Made by a program: the position numbers and the translations under genes. A stretch of DNA of 64,000 nt from Scatophagus argus (Eukaryota; Chordata; Actinopteri; Scatophagidae): contig NC_058497.1 of NCBI RefSeq assembly GCF_020382885.2, forward strand, positions 18,034,330 to 18,098,329. Direction: 5' to 3'. Below the pieces are notes generated by a model, which was not told the origin of the DNA, searched no databases, and worked only from the letters and a program-made list of their open reading frames with translations. Positions 33,002-46,800 of the stretch are shown in pieces; position 1 is the first letter of the stretch, and the number at the start of each line of letters is the position of its first letter.

Positions 33002-36000
33002 CTATCTACCCATCAGGTGTTTCTTAGTATTTTTCTCAGGCCTCAAAAGAATGATGAAACACTTTGGTGCAAAGACGCAGAGCAGTAAACCATAGCTGGA
33101 AGCCAGGATAGCAAAAATCTCTACAGCAACTGCATACTTCCCAGGAGAGCTAACGTAAGCAGGAACAAAGGCCACCCAGACAGCACAGAATATCAGCATG
33201 CTGAAGGTGATCAGCTTGGCCTCATTGAAGTTGTCTGGGAGTTTCCGTGCAAGAAAAGCTAAGAGTAGACTGGTGCAAGCCAGCAGGCCAATGTAGCCCA
33301 GAACCAGAGAGAAGCCCACCACAGAGGCCATGGCACACTCCAGGGTGACCTGTAACCCTGGGATATCCAAGTCAGCTTGGGGCATTGGAGGGCTCAGGGA
33401 TAGCCAAATAATACAGATGATAACCTTGATGAAAAAAGACATTGGAATATTATAATTTCAAGTTAATATTGGAAGTAAAATTCTTTAATGATGTAATAAC
33501 TATAATAAACAATATGGGAATTTTATTATCAAAAAAGTTCATATGCATATAACTCTGACTTACCTGTATGCAGGTAAAAATGCAAACACTTCCTCTCTGT
33601 TGGCCTGGACCAAACCACTTCATCAAGGCTCCAGCACCAGGCCGAGCTGAGCGGAAAGCTGCCAGAACAACTATGGTCTTGACTTTAAGGCAGGAAACAC
33701 AAAGCACAAAGCTGATCCCAAAAGCTGCCTGCTGGAACCGGCAGGACCAGACTGATGGACGACCAATGAACACCAGTGAGCACAGGAAGCACAGCTTCAA
33801 CGACAGAAGAAGCAGGAAGCTCAATTCTGAATTGTTGGCTTTCACCTGGAAGTGAATCAGATTAGAAGATACAGATGGGACAACACACAAAACCTTTTCC
33901 TCATCAACTGAACAAAAGACAAAAATATCAAATGCATGCAACAAACTCTGGATTAGGTTCTTACCATAGGTGTCTGACGATAATGAATAAACACCACAAA
34001 CACAGCTGTTGTCACAACAGCACCTGACACAGCTACTGCAGTCAGAGTGATGCCCAAAGTTTCATTGAAGGAAAGGAAATCCAGCTGACGAGGGACGCAG
34101 ACAGTTTGTTCAGCATTGGACCAGAACTCAGGGGGACAACGCTCACAGTGAAGAGAACCTGAGAGAGAAAGACACACAAAAGAGGGAATTAGGAAACTTG
34201 GATGAGAAAAATAAAAAAGAATAACGATGGAGCTGAAAGCATTACATAAGCTGCATATTGGAAGGTTGTGCATTTGTTATTGGGGTGGTAGACTGGATGA
34301 AATCTATATGGGAAGATCTTATGTAGTCATTTCCTCACCAGTTTTATTACTAATCTCCCCTTCAGCACATGGGATACAGTCAAAGCAGCAGAGAGGTTCT
34401 CCTTTCCTGCTGGCCTTCCGGGTGCCTGGGGGGCAGCTCTCACTGCATACTGAAACAGGCACCTATAAACAAGTAAAATCATAATTTACATAATATAAAT
34501 CACAGTGAATGTTTAATTCAGTACACATTTTTTGCATCGTCCTGAATCAAGATTCTTTCTTTATTTGACTACCTGATGGGATCCTGTGCTCCACTGAATT
34601 GCTGACTCATTAAGGTGAATGTCAAATCCATCTACACGACCAATCAATACAAGCTTGAGTGAGCCCTCAGGGGTTTTCTGCCAGTTGACAAGGTCATACT
34701 TTGCAGGAATATCAGCTCCTTGGAAATATAACATTTCACCTTGTGGTGTGGTGAAATTCAAGTTGTTCAAGTGCTGCAACAGCTGAAAGCATCAGATATT
34801 GAAAGAGTAAACCTTTTAGTTGTAAGTGCTGGTACGTTTGTTTTATGTGACAAACACAACTGCTTTGTGTTCCCATTACATATAAATCTACAGATTTACA
34901 AACGAGCGCAGTTTGTGAAAATGCCTGTCATTTAAGGGCTGAAATATGCATAATCATGTTTACCTCTATGGGTCTGATGTGTTTGGGAGAGGAACAAGTG
35001 AAGCTGTTGTTTCCAGGAGGCCTGTCTCCATCAGGGCAGGAGAGAAGGCTGTGAAGGGCGTGGGCTGCAGCATAAACAGCAAGGTAGACATTATATGTCA
35101 CCCTCAGCTGAGAGGTGTCAGTAAACAGATTGTGTACTCTCTCCAGAGACTCTGTCCCATTGCAGGGTGGAAGAGAAGCACTTGATGAAAGTGGTGCGGC
35201 CCCGGGACGACAACCAAACTCTTTTTCCCAGAATTCTTTTAAAAACTCATCATTAGGATGATGAGTTGGGTTCAAAGTTCTGAGATAATTTTCAAATCCA
35301 GGTATAGGTGAACTTCTAATGGCCACACCCAGAACACCACTTGCCACTTTAGAAGTGACAACATCTTGGAGAAGGTTACCACTGGTGCTCCAAGCCTCAC
35401 TGGCCAGAAACTGTCTGTCAGTCACCTAGTGACAACAAAATAATTAACGGTCTTTTAAAAAAGCGATTGTTATGTTTCTATTATGAGATCAGTTCTGTTA
35501 TTATTTACAGACTCACTGCACCACTGAACTGTTTTGCTCACATTTATCTTGGCCAGCTGCAGGAACAGTTCCCTCACATCAGTGTACCATGTAAAGATGA
35601 GAATCACTCTTGCTGTGGAGGCCTGAATTGTGAGTGCTGCACGTCTGGCATCACTCACAATCTCTTCCCTTTGGAGAGTCTCCACAAATGCCAGACACAA
35701 CCCTTTTCCCTGAGTCTCCTCCTGAAATATCTGACATATACAGTTGAAAGGAGCAAACTGATTAGACAAATATAAATACAAATATTCAGATATACTATCG
35801 CATTAATGCCATAATATTTTTACTACAAGATATATAACAGATAGATACACCTTCACTGCCATATGGCCATAATCATTGTTTGCTACCACTGCTCCCACCC
35901 AAGTCCAGTTGAAGCGCATGGCAAGCTGGGCAATGGCTCGGGCTTGGTAAATATCACTGGGCATGGTTCTGAAGAAGGTCGGAAATTGGCGCCTGTCACT

Positions 36001-37217
36001 TAGACAGGGGCAGCTAGAAGTGTAGCTCATCTAAGACAAAAAACATGCATAATCTATTCACATGCAGAAATGTCCTAAAAATTGTTGTTGTAGATCATAT
36101 ATAGTGCTTCACTAAATCAAATTTGAACATTATGGGTTTTCATATTCACACATTCGTGAATTTTAACTGAACTCACTAAAGGTATGGAGAGGGGTCCCAG
36201 AATTCTGCAGAGTATCATGGCTGCTATAGATGAGGCACCACCAATGATCAAAGGAACAGCCTGATAACCTGATGACATAAGACACAATGAAAAAAACGAC
36301 ATTTGACAAATAAAAAAAATATGTTTTGTTTTGATCATGACATCACAGTCTGTGAAGTGCTGTCATCATTTTCTTTGCCTGTAATTAACAAAGAAAGATG
36401 GACAGTTCAGTTCATCAGTTTCATGAAAGGGTGAATTAGTACCTCTCCTTTCTCCGATTCCCTCTCCATACCCAACAGAGTAGTCTGGAGGGGCTTCTGA
36501 ATCGCAGCTGGTGCTGTCTCCTCCAACCAGTGACAATGCTGCCTGCATAGCCCAGGGGTGTAAGGCACAGCTATCACGAATATGGTACCCCAGCTTCACA
36601 CCTGGTAGCAAGGTTGCACTATGATTGATTTCCTCCAGTGCAAACACCATAGCATATATGTACTGCAATGGAAGATTTTCCAATCTGAGATGACAGGAGA
36701 GGAGGAATTAGAAAAATATCAGTCAAAATGTTGTGATTGTGAAGCTATTAATCCGTAGCTAGAAAGCTAAGTAATCATTTTGTAATCACTGGAAAAGCAA
36801 TTATAACAATATCTGTTTAACAAGAGAATTAAATGAATGAATGTAAAAAATAAAGCCACTAACAGTTAAGATCCAGCTAATAATATGTCAGACATACTGT
36901 ATGCATATGTATACTACAGTAATCGAAGTAAACAGTGCAGTTCAGTTTTACCCAGTGCAAGGTTTGTAGTGTGGCAACTGAGTGAAGTCCTGGCCTGTAA
37001 ATGGAGGCTGGTAATGAAGACTAAAGAGCCCGCCAATAACTACATCTCCATCCTGGTATAGACCCTGGTTGCTTGGTGTCCCCCACCGAGAACAAGTCAC
37101 TGTCTGAACCACCTGCAACCCCACTCTGAGTCCCAGCTCTCTGCCCACAAGTCCCACCAGGAAAAGCGATGTGGTTGAGGAGGACCACAGAGGGAAGAGC
37201 CCGAAGAACAACGACAT
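33002..37217 (-). CDS. V2R/OlfC olfactory receptor gene F, complete
   Basis: OlfC-family class C GPCR, second subfamily. Eleven exons (5' to 3'): 37217-36952, 36684-36443, 36268-36177, 36030-35851, 35730-35542, 35425-34964, 34782-34573, 34462-34339, 34158-33965, 33845-33564, 33424-33002; 2664 nt, 887 residues. Start gives MSLFFGL with a signal peptide. Flytrap motifs: [40 protein letters not shown]. The cysteine-rich exon is 124 nt; the seven-helix region is spread over three exons, unlike the single exon in genes A-D. Ends [13 protein letters not shown]. Intact. The segment 33623-35750 nearly matches gene E without indels. It lies upstream of a solo LTR and downstream of LINE debris. Confidence 0.92.
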
Positions 37218-37505
37218 GGATGGAGCAGCTCTGGACACTTTGAGAAATGCACAGTATATACTCAGCTACAAAACTTCTCATTGGCACAAAATATACAGAT
37301 AATAGGTGCAATAAACAGTTGGCAGTGAAGGTCAAATCTGATGAAATCTCTATCAGTGAAATCTCTTCTAATGCAAAGGACAATGTTTATAGTTTAACCT
37401 TAAGACCTCCACCTGTGAAGCAAAATGATTTTTAGGACAAAATGCATGTTATGTCACACAGACAACTGACAAGGTATCTTAAGTATGGCATACCCCCCCT
37501 CCTGC

Positions 37506-37552
37506 TCTGCACAGCACAACTGTTGTTCTGGATATTTATAACAGCTGCAAAG
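37506..37552 (-). promoter_or_regulatory. Putative core promoter of gene F
   Basis: On the - strand TATAAATA at 37540-37533 followed downstream by CCAGAACAACAGTTG, parallel to gene E. About 316 bp upstream of the ATG. Confidence 0.45.
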
Positions 37553-37638
37553 CCCATGGAGGAGTGACAGTAAACAGGAAGACAGAGCATCAACTCACCT
37601 CTCTCAAATATGAAGGCAAAACAATAATGAAATGGCTG

Positions 37639-37641
<3 letters not shown>

Positions 37642-37691
<50 letters not shown>
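37642..37691. repeat. (GT)n microsatellite
   Basis: About 25 GT units, uninterrupted. Confidence 0.95.
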
Positions 37692-37693
<2 letters not shown>

Positions 37694-37980
37694 TGAGTAA
37701 AACCACGGTATTTACCTAGGGGGCAGTGACCGCAGGTATCCCAAAAGAGTTTGATATTTATTATAATAAATGAATCCACAGTGATTCACCAAAGCAGGTC
37801 CAAAGCAGATCCTCACCCTCACCTCACAATTTTATAGTTCAGATGGACGTGACCTTTGACTGTAAAACAGAGATGAACAGCATGAGAGCCCCTCCAGATA
37901 GCAAGCTCTACAGTCCAGTCACGACATTCAGACTTTGGCTCCAAATGATGTCACCAGTGCAGTGTTGCAGCTGCATTATC

Positions 37981-38740
37981 TCAGAATCAGAATCAGAATC
38001 AGAATCAGAATTCCTTTATTTATCCCTGGAGGGAAATTCTTGTTCTTACAGACATTGCACATGCAGTATTCCCGACCAAGAAAGGTGAAGAGTGCGGAGT
38101 ATAAAAATAGGATAAGCAATAAAACTAGAATAAACAAAAACTAAAAAAGTACAGGTATTTACAAATGTGTTCAAGTTTTTTAAGAAAATTTAAAAGACCG
38201 GTATGTACAATGTGTAAAAAACCAATATATACATTGTATATATAAAGTGAGTGAGTGTGTCCGTCACAGTGCTGAGTTTAACAGTTTGATGGCGACAGGC
38301 AGGAATGATTTCCTGTGTCGCTCTGTGGTGCATCATGGGAGTGAGAGTCTTTTGCTGAACGAGCTCCTGTAGCCGATCAGCACATTGTGGAGAGGGTGAG
38401 AGGGAAAGTCCAGTATAGTTCTTATTTTGGACAACATCCTCCTCTCAGACACCACTGCCAGAGAGTCCAGTTCCTCTCCCACAACATGGCTGGCCTTCTT
38501 AATGATTCTGTTGAGTCTGTTAGTGTCCCTCACCCTCAGGCAGCTGCCCCAGCAGGCAACAGCATATGTGATGGCACTGGACACCATAGACTCATATAAC
38601 ATCCTCAGCATCGTCCTGCAGATGTTGAAGGACCTCAGCCGCCTCAGAAAATAAAGGCGGCTCTGGCCCTTTCTGCAGACCATGTCCACGTTCTTGCACC
38701 AGTCCAGTCTGGATTGTTTTGGCTTGATTTTCTTCATTCA
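37981..38740 (-). mobile_element. 5'-truncated CR1/L2-like LINE
   Basis: Left end is a tail of AGAATC repeats followed by CCTTTATTTATCCCTGGAGG, the 3' end of a common fish LINE. The - strand frame 38333-38737 (134 aa) reads as the C-terminal end of a LINE reverse-transcriptase protein (DWCKNVDMVCRKGQSRLYFL, RRLRSFNI, YAVACWGSCLRVRDTNRLN, KIRTILDFPSHPLHN). Only the 3' end of the element is present, as is usual for LINE insertions. Related to 10501-10966. Confidence 0.85.
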
Positions 38741-40160
38741 TGTCAACAGTCAGGACACACAGGCTTCATGTGCAGCGCATGTACATCAGAGAACCTTTTG
38801 CTTTTTATTTCAGCACCCGTGCTAACAGGGTTGCGCAGCCACATGGCATGCACAGTGCTCAGCAAACATAGACAGTGAAAATGATGCTCAATTTGAAATC
38901 GCGTTTTAGCACAGTCATGAAACAATATACATCAGATGAAGGAACATATTTTTCCATTTCTGATTATTGCTCTTTATCACACTTAAGCACCCTGTAGAAT
39001 GACAGGGCTGGCGGTGGCAGTGTCCCAGCAGCAAAGCTGTCTGTGGACAGATGTGTGTGCGAGCTACAACAGTTTAGCTTCATTCTGGTGAGACTGACAG
39101 ATTGACACCCATCAAGGTATGAGAGACACCAGGGTGGTACCAAGTCAGTTCCAGTGGTCCATAATTAATCCTCTCCCAGCCACGCACACACACTAGTTGT
39201 CTACATAAACCTAAAGAGCTATGAAACTGTACTGTGGCAGCAGAATCAAGGTCATCAAGGTCAGCAGCAGATTGTCAGCAAACAACAGCAACAACGGCTA
39301 AAAGTGGGGAAAAGAAATTAAATGAGCTTGTTGCTGCCAATGCATTTTGTTCCACTGTCGTGAAATTTCCAGTAAAAATAATAAGTGCGAGTTTTGTCAT
39401 GTTCAGACGTGTTTGCACTATGTAACATCAAGCATGCTCAAGGACAATATTCCACTGGAATGATTTGCTTATCTGCTTCAGAATGAATATAACTTTAAAT
39501 CCTAGATACAAGGTATACAAGTGAGCATGTGAACAATGTTGCTTGTGTCATAATATCATATGGTGTGATATCTACTTGTTTACATGTGCTTGCATCATAA
39601 AAGGTAGCTAAATTACAACCTTATGGAGCATCGACATGGCAACAAGAGTTATTAAGACTGTGAAAAACAAGGTTTGCACGCTGTGAGTTTAGGTTCATTG
39701 AGGCTGGGGCAGCTGGTTGAAAAGGACAAATGGTCATATCATCTCAAAGGACGAAGTTACATCATAACAAGGAGAGGGGTGCAGGTGTGCAATTTCTCCC
39801 CTCCATCATTATTCATTTTACAAACAACTACATCCCATTACACAGTGACAGAGAAGAGGCACAGAGGGGGAAAAGGGGGTGTGTGTTGTTATTGTTTGTC
39901 ACGCTTTAGGAGATCATAGCAAGCACACTTGCATCATAATTTGAAAAAAACATCATGTACAGATTAATTGTTATACTGTAGCTGCTGTATACAAATCAAA
40001 TTTCGGAGCAAACTGAGTTGCGTTGCGAATCAACAAACAGGCTTTAGAATAATAGCTTAATTGTCACTGTTCCAGTGTGTGTATAGAAGACAACAATAAA
40101 TGACTCAATAGGATGATAATCACTAGCAGTGAAATTGGACATTGGCATAATGCATGTAAT
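38741..40160. other. Spacer between LINE and LTR retrotransposon
   Basis: About 1.4 kb without a recognised gene. Short frames present (for example 39234-39425 and 39674-39919 on +) have no family resemblance I can see. Confidence 0.4.
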
Positions 40161-40165
40161 ATATG

Positions 40166-40657
40166 TGTAGGTTCTTATCGTCCTTATTGAAGTTTTAGCT
40201 TGACGCTCGTCTGACTCCCTTGCATCAACAGGCTCCAAAAAATAAATCCACGAATCCACTTCTTGATTTTAACTGTTTACTTGAAAACTTAAAGCAACAT
40301 TACAAAACATAAAATATGTCCACAAAATTAAGACTTGCAGGCGTTAAGATAGAAAACGAGAGCGAAAGCAAGAGCGAGAACGAGGTCAAAAAACTATTTC
40401 ACTCCAATCTTCCTTTTCTAGTCCAACTGACCCCGCTCCCATGGCAACCAAGGTCACATTCACCCCACTGGTGGTTCCCCTAAATGTCAAAATAAAAGCG
40501 CTCTCTTACCAATATACATCACTGAAATGCACATATGTAAATAGTATTTACATCTTTTTCCAATCATGAAATTACAAATTATATTTCTTATTTATAAATT
40601 TGTATCTTTTACATGAAAACTATTTTAACTAAAATAAACTGCATTTAGGCTCCTACA
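40166..40657 (-). repeat. 3' LTR of BEL/Pao element
   Basis: 492 bp, matching 47091-47582. It is the 3' LTR because the element reads on the - strand. Confidence 0.93.
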
Positions 40658-40843
40658 TTACCGGCCCCTAATTGTTATCAATGCCTTGAAACAATTACTC
40701 AAATTTAAATCAAAGGAGCCTAATAACACACTCTTTGTATTATCTAACTTTAAGCTCACGTAAGTCAAAACTAAATAACATTTGAAGTACAGCACACAAC
40801 TTTATCACACTATCACCAATGGAAAAGGATATGTGAAAGTCCA

Positions 40844-43800
40844 TTAATCAGTCTCTGACTCTTGCAGCAGGCACAGCTTGGTTACTGGGCGCAAGAGCTC
40901 GTTGGTCCGGGTCTTGACCTTCACCTGCCGAACGATACCTCTCCGATCTGGAAAAACTTCTGTGATCCTTCCAAGCGGCCAGGAGTTTCTAGGAGATGTG
41001 TCGTCGACAATCAGCACCACGTCACCGACGCAGAAGTTTCTCTCCAGCGTTATCCATCGTTGGCGCTCTTGTAGTTGCATGAGGTATTCCCTGCACCAGC
41101 GCTTCCAGAATATGTCCGAAAGGTATTGAACCTGCTTCCATCTTCGATTTGTATACTGATCGTCTTTGCTGAACACTCCTGGAGGCAGCTCAGGCTTGAC
41201 TTTCAGTAACAGAAGGTGATTAGGGGTTAAGGCCTCTAAATCATTGATGTCAGAAGACGCCCTGGTAATGGGCCTACTGTTTATGATGGCCTCCGCTTCG
41301 CACAACAAAGTGTGTAGGCTTTCCTCATCCATGACTTGCTCTTTTACTGTGGCGTTCAGAATCTTTCTCACCGAGCGGATGAGCCGCTCCCAGGTTCCTC
41401 CGTGGTGGGAACCTGTCGGAGGGTTGAAGTGCCACTGTACACCTTTCTGTTGTAGGTGCCTCTCAATCTTGTTGGTGTTCCATTCACTTATCATTTTCCT
41501 CATTTCACTTTCGGCTGCTCTGAAGTTCGTCCCGTTGTCTGAATACATTTCTCTGACTTGTCCTCTTCTTGCTATGAATCTTCTAATTGCGTTCAGGCAT
41601 GCATCAGTGTCAAGCGAGGACGCAACTTCCAAGTGCACTGCTCGAACAGCAAGACACGTAAAAATGACACCGTATCTCTTTACATGTCCTCTTCCTCTTT
41701 TCACCAGGAATGGGCCGAAATAATCAACGCCAACTCGCGTGAATGGAGGATCATCAGGCAGAACTCTGCATGTTGGTAAATCTGCCATGAGTTGTTTGCC
41801 AGCTGTGCCATGCAGCTTCTTGCAGCTGATGCACTTAGACAACATTCTCCTGATGGCTCCATTTGCTCCAGGGATCCAGAATCTCTGCCGCAACTGAGCC
41901 AGCATGTGATTCCTTCCTGCATGTGCTGTTACATCATGAATGTGTCTAAGAATGAGCCTTGTGACGTGTGAGTCTTTTGGCAAGATGACTTGTTGCTTGC
42001 AGTCGTCTGGCATTGCAGCACGGCTCAGCCTACCTCCCACTCTCATGAGTCCGTCTTGTACCACTGGGTTCAGCTTGCGAAGCGAACTACATTTCTTCAC
42101 CCTTTGTCGTTCATTTAGCATTTCCAGGTCTTCTTGGAATCCTTTCTTTTGTGTGTATCTTACAATTTCTGTCTCTGCTTTCGTGAAGTCTTCACAGGTA
42201 AGTCTTGTTCCTTGGAATTTTTTCTTGAATCTGTCCAATCTTTCCTTGCTTGACAAGCTTGGTTCCTTCCTTTTGTTTGCCTTTAGCTCTTTCAGCAGAT
42301 CTTTCAATTTCAGGTACCAGGCTACAGCGCGTTTCAACTTTGTCCAGGATGAGTAGTACAGCATCAGCTGGTCCAGCGGGTCCTTGAAGTCTTGCACTTG
42401 TACAGCATGAGACTGAACCTTTTTGACCTCTGGGTCATCCACGTGTATCATTCCAGGATCTGGATTCTTTGGCCATTGGTCTTCCTCGCAGTGCAGGAAA
42501 TCTGGTCCGGAAAGCCAGCTTTCACACTCCAAGAATGCTTTGACCGACTGACCTCGGGACACAAGATCCGCTGGATTTAGGTTGGTATTGACATACCTCC
42601 ACTGCGAAGCCTGAGAGTGCTGCAGGATGGCTGACACCCTATTGGCCACGAAAGTCTTGAATCTGGAGCTTTCACTGTTCAAGTACTTAAGCACAACTGT
42701 GCTATCTGTCCAATATACTGAGTCATGGAGTTCCAATTCAAGCTCTTTCTTCAACAGCTTGTCCATCTTTACTGCAACTGAAGCTGCAGTTAACTCCATC
42801 CTTGGTATGGTCGGGGATTTCAAGGGAGCTACCCGTGCCTTCGCCATCATCAGAGTGGACTGGGTCTCACCGGCTAAGGAGCGTAGTACAAGGTAGCTAG
42901 TTGTTCCATAAGCATCTTCACTTGCATCAGCAAAGTGGTGTAGCTGAGCAAAGACTGGTGCACCAAACGCCTCCATCTTGATGCATCTGTCAACGCCAAA
43001 CCCCTCTAGCTGTTGCAAGTCAGACGTCCACTTAGTCCATTCCTTTATGACATCTGCCGGCAGGCTGTCATCCCAACTGTACCTTTGCCGGCACAGATCT
43101 TGCAGAATTTTCTTGGCGGGCAATACCACTGGAGCTATGAGCCCCAGAGGGTCAAAGATCGAGCTCATGAACGAGAGCAGGCCTCTCCTGGTGTGTGGAC
43201 GGTCTTTGATGTTGATCTTGATCTTAAACTGATCCGTCTCTGCACACCATTGGATTCCCAATGCTCGCTCCATGGGTAAACTGTCCAAGTTCAAGTCGAG
43301 ATCTTGAAACGTTTGAGCTCGCTCGTCATCAGGAATCGAGTTGAGCAACTTTCTGCTATTGCTTGCCCATTTGGTTAGCCGAAAACCACCTCTTGCCAGC
43401 ATGCCTCGCAAGTTGGAGCACAGAGTGACTGCTGCATCCTCATCAACTACTGACTTGAGGCAGTCATCCACATAGAAGTTTTTCTTCACTGTGGTGGCAG
43501 CTTCTTGCCCAAATTCATCCTCGAAGTCAGCTGCACACTTCTGCAGAGCGTAGGTTGCAACGCTTGGCGACGAGGTCGCACCAAAGATGTGCACCTTCAT
43601 CTTGAATTCGGCAAGCTTTTCCTCATGATTTCCTTCTGGCCACCAGAGAAATCTGAGTAGATTTGTATCTTCTTCTTTCACTGCCACTTGGTAAAACATG
43701 GCTTCCACGTCTGCCATGACAGCGATGTTCTCTTGCCTGAACCGTGTGAGGACCCCAACTAGCGAACTTGTCAGGTCTGGTCCCTGTAGAAGCTGCTGAT

Positions 43801-46800
43801 TCAGTGATATTCCTCCAAAGCTTGCTGCGCAATCAAAGACAACGCGCAGCTTGCGCTTGACTGGGTGTCTGACTCCATGATGGGGCAGATACCAAGTTCT
43901 TCCTTCAGGCGGTTCACATTCAGCACTGTTGACTGGAACTGCGTAGCCTTTCTTCACAAGGTCTTCCATAAATGCAACATACTCTGCACGATAGTCTGCA
44001 TCCTTAATGAATCTTTTTCTTAAGTTCAGTGCACGTTGCTCTGCTACTGGTCTGTTGTTTGGCATGCACAGCGATTTGTTTCTTAATGGAAGGCAAATAC
44101 TGTAGTGGCCATCTTTCAATTGTGCAGACTGAGACACCATGTTCATAAATTGGTGGTCTTCTTTTGACATTTCAATGTCTTCACTCTGTCCCGCATCGGG
44201 AAAGTCCAGCTTGAATTGTTGGTGCCAAAGCTCCTCTAGCCTGGCTACTGAGATTCGGTTAGCTGTTACTGCCGGTGACCTAGTTCTCAGTCCATCATTT
44301 CCTCCTTTAAGAGGTCCGTTGACTGTCCAGCCCAACGCTGTTCTCACAGCATATGGCCCGTCGTTCACGCTACTCACCACCTGAAGTGGTTCCATGGCCT
44401 TGGGAATGTTAGCGCCGATTAGCAGTCCTACTCCTGCTTCAACGGCTGGAAGCTTCACCTCCTGTAGGTGAGGCCACCTACTGACATCCTCTTGGCGTGG
44501 GATATTATCCTTCGTCACAGGAATGGCCTTCTGGGAAAACACCTCTGAAAGCTCAATAAACTGGTCACCTTCCAGGTTACTGATTTCCAGTCCTGTCACT
44601 ATGCGTGTGTTCACCACAGATTCATTCCCCATGGTTCGCAAGGAAATATTTGTGCGGCGTCCATTCAGTTTCAGCTCTTTCATTAGTGACTCTGTAGCAA
44701 AGGTAGCGGAGCTGCCTGGGTCCAAAAATGCATATGTGGTCACTATCTTGGTTCCTTTCTGTGCCTTGACTTGGACCGGAACGATGGATAGGAAGCAATC
44801 TTCTTTACCGGCCCCGGTGACACTGCATAGTTCAGATGCTTGAACAAGAGCGTTGGTGACGGCTTGCTCATCTTTGCTTTCTTTGTCTTTCGACATTTCT
44901 TCCTTTGACTCTTTGAAAGTGATGTGCAGCAGTGTCGGATGTGAACGAGCACACTCTTGACACTGAGCCTTTTCCGTACAGCTGCTACTCATATGGCCAT
45001 GTTTCAAGCATGCAAAGCACAGCCCTTTACTTCTCAAAAACTCTAGCTTTTCCTTGTGTGGCTTCTTCTTGAATCCTCTGCAGACCGCTAAACTGTGATG
45101 CTCTCCGCTGCAGTGTAGACATGGTTTTGCATGGGCATCCACTGATTTTGTTTTGTTATCTGTTGAGCATTCGTTTTCCTTCTTGCCTTTGTTTTCTGCT
45201 GACAAAGCAATGGATGTTGTGAAAACCTTCTTGGATTTTGCCATGTCTTTCTCTTGTGCCTTTGGCTTCTGTCGAACTGAGTCTTTTGTGTTGATGGTGT
45301 TGTCTTTAATGTTCCCATAGAGAGGGTGTAGTAAATACTTCACTTGTTTGTTCACAAACGCAACAAAATCCTTGAATTTGACTCTTGCCTTTGTTCTTTC
45401 TTGCAGGTCGCAGGCGTACTTTCTCCAGGATTCCTTCAGCTTGTAGGGTAGCTTGTTAGCTAATGCCTTGATGCAGGCTGCATTGTCCAAGTCTTCCATG
45501 TAGCTAATATCTGCCATTGTGTTGGAGCACCCAGTTAAGAACAATGCAAATGACTGTAGCGCAGCGCCATCTTCTGGTTTGATTGTCTGCCAGTCCACTG
45601 CTTCCTTTAAGTATGCCTCTGCAATCCTGTAGTCATCACCAAAATATTCTTGCAACATTTGCTTTGCTTTGGCGTATCCTATTGAAGATGGCATGTGAAT
45701 GCAGCTCTTCACCAACTCATGTGGCTGTCCACTTGTGTATTGCAACAAGAACTGCAGACGATCACTGTCATTCTCAGTACGGCTTTCAATGCCATGTTCA
45801 ATGGATCTAATAAAGGATTTAAACTCCAATGGGTCTCCTTTGAATGTTTTAATAGTGAGATCAGGAAGTAGAGATGCCTTGTGATTCCTCACTAAGTACT
45901 CTGTGACATTAGCCTGTTGTGTTATGGCTTGGCACAAGCTATCCAGCACAAGTGCCTCACTTTCATTCTTTTTTGCATCAATTGCGTTTACTTTAGGTCT
46001 AACAGGCAAGCTTTGATTAAATGCATCAGATTGGGATTGGGAATAATTCAGAGCTGGCGTGTCATGTTGTGGCAATGTGAGTGGAGTGCTTTGCACTGCC
46101 CCTTTGTCATCTGGAGCATCAGACTCACAGCTGCTCACACCGTCTTGCTCATCTTCATATCTTTGTAAAACCTCCAATTGTGCATCTGTTTCAGCTAATT
46201 TTGTTTGAATTTCATGCATTTCTTTCTTAGCTTTAATTCTCCTTTGCTCTGACTGGAGCTCTGCCTCCTCCTGTTCGATGGCCAATTTTTCCCTTACAGC
46301 TGCTGCCTGAGCCTTTAGGGATGCACGCAGCAACTCAGTTTTCATTTTGATTGAGCAAGTTGACTTTATGGTTGAACGTCGTGAACTGGACCTTTTCGTG
46401 CGCACAGACCTGCTACCAGTTCGCTCTGAACCACATTCCTGTTTCTTTGCCTGTTCATCACATTTCATAACGTCTTTCATCCAATTTTCACATCTCCAAA
46501 AGAAATCTGTCATTGAGGCTTGTTTGGGCTCAAAATAATTGGCTTGGTTTTCCAAAAATTCCTCCTCACTCATATATTGCTGCAAACTGTAATTTATGTC
46601 TGTAAATTCGGTCTGCAAACCACCGAAGTCGACACGCAGCTTGTTCTTAACGAGGTCAGCATTCGCGTCGTCCGCCATCAGTTCCTCGAGCTGCTTGGTC
46701 ATGCTAGTAAGCTGGGCTAACTTGCCTTTACGTGCATTCAACAGCCTGGTTTTATGATCTTCCGTACCCTTTTCTGTCATTTTTACTGCTCGTTTATGTT

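Noticed and set aside
38333-38737. 134-aa frame that could be taken for a host gene
   Set aside because: It is the end of a LINE reverse-transcriptase protein next to a LINE 3' tail.
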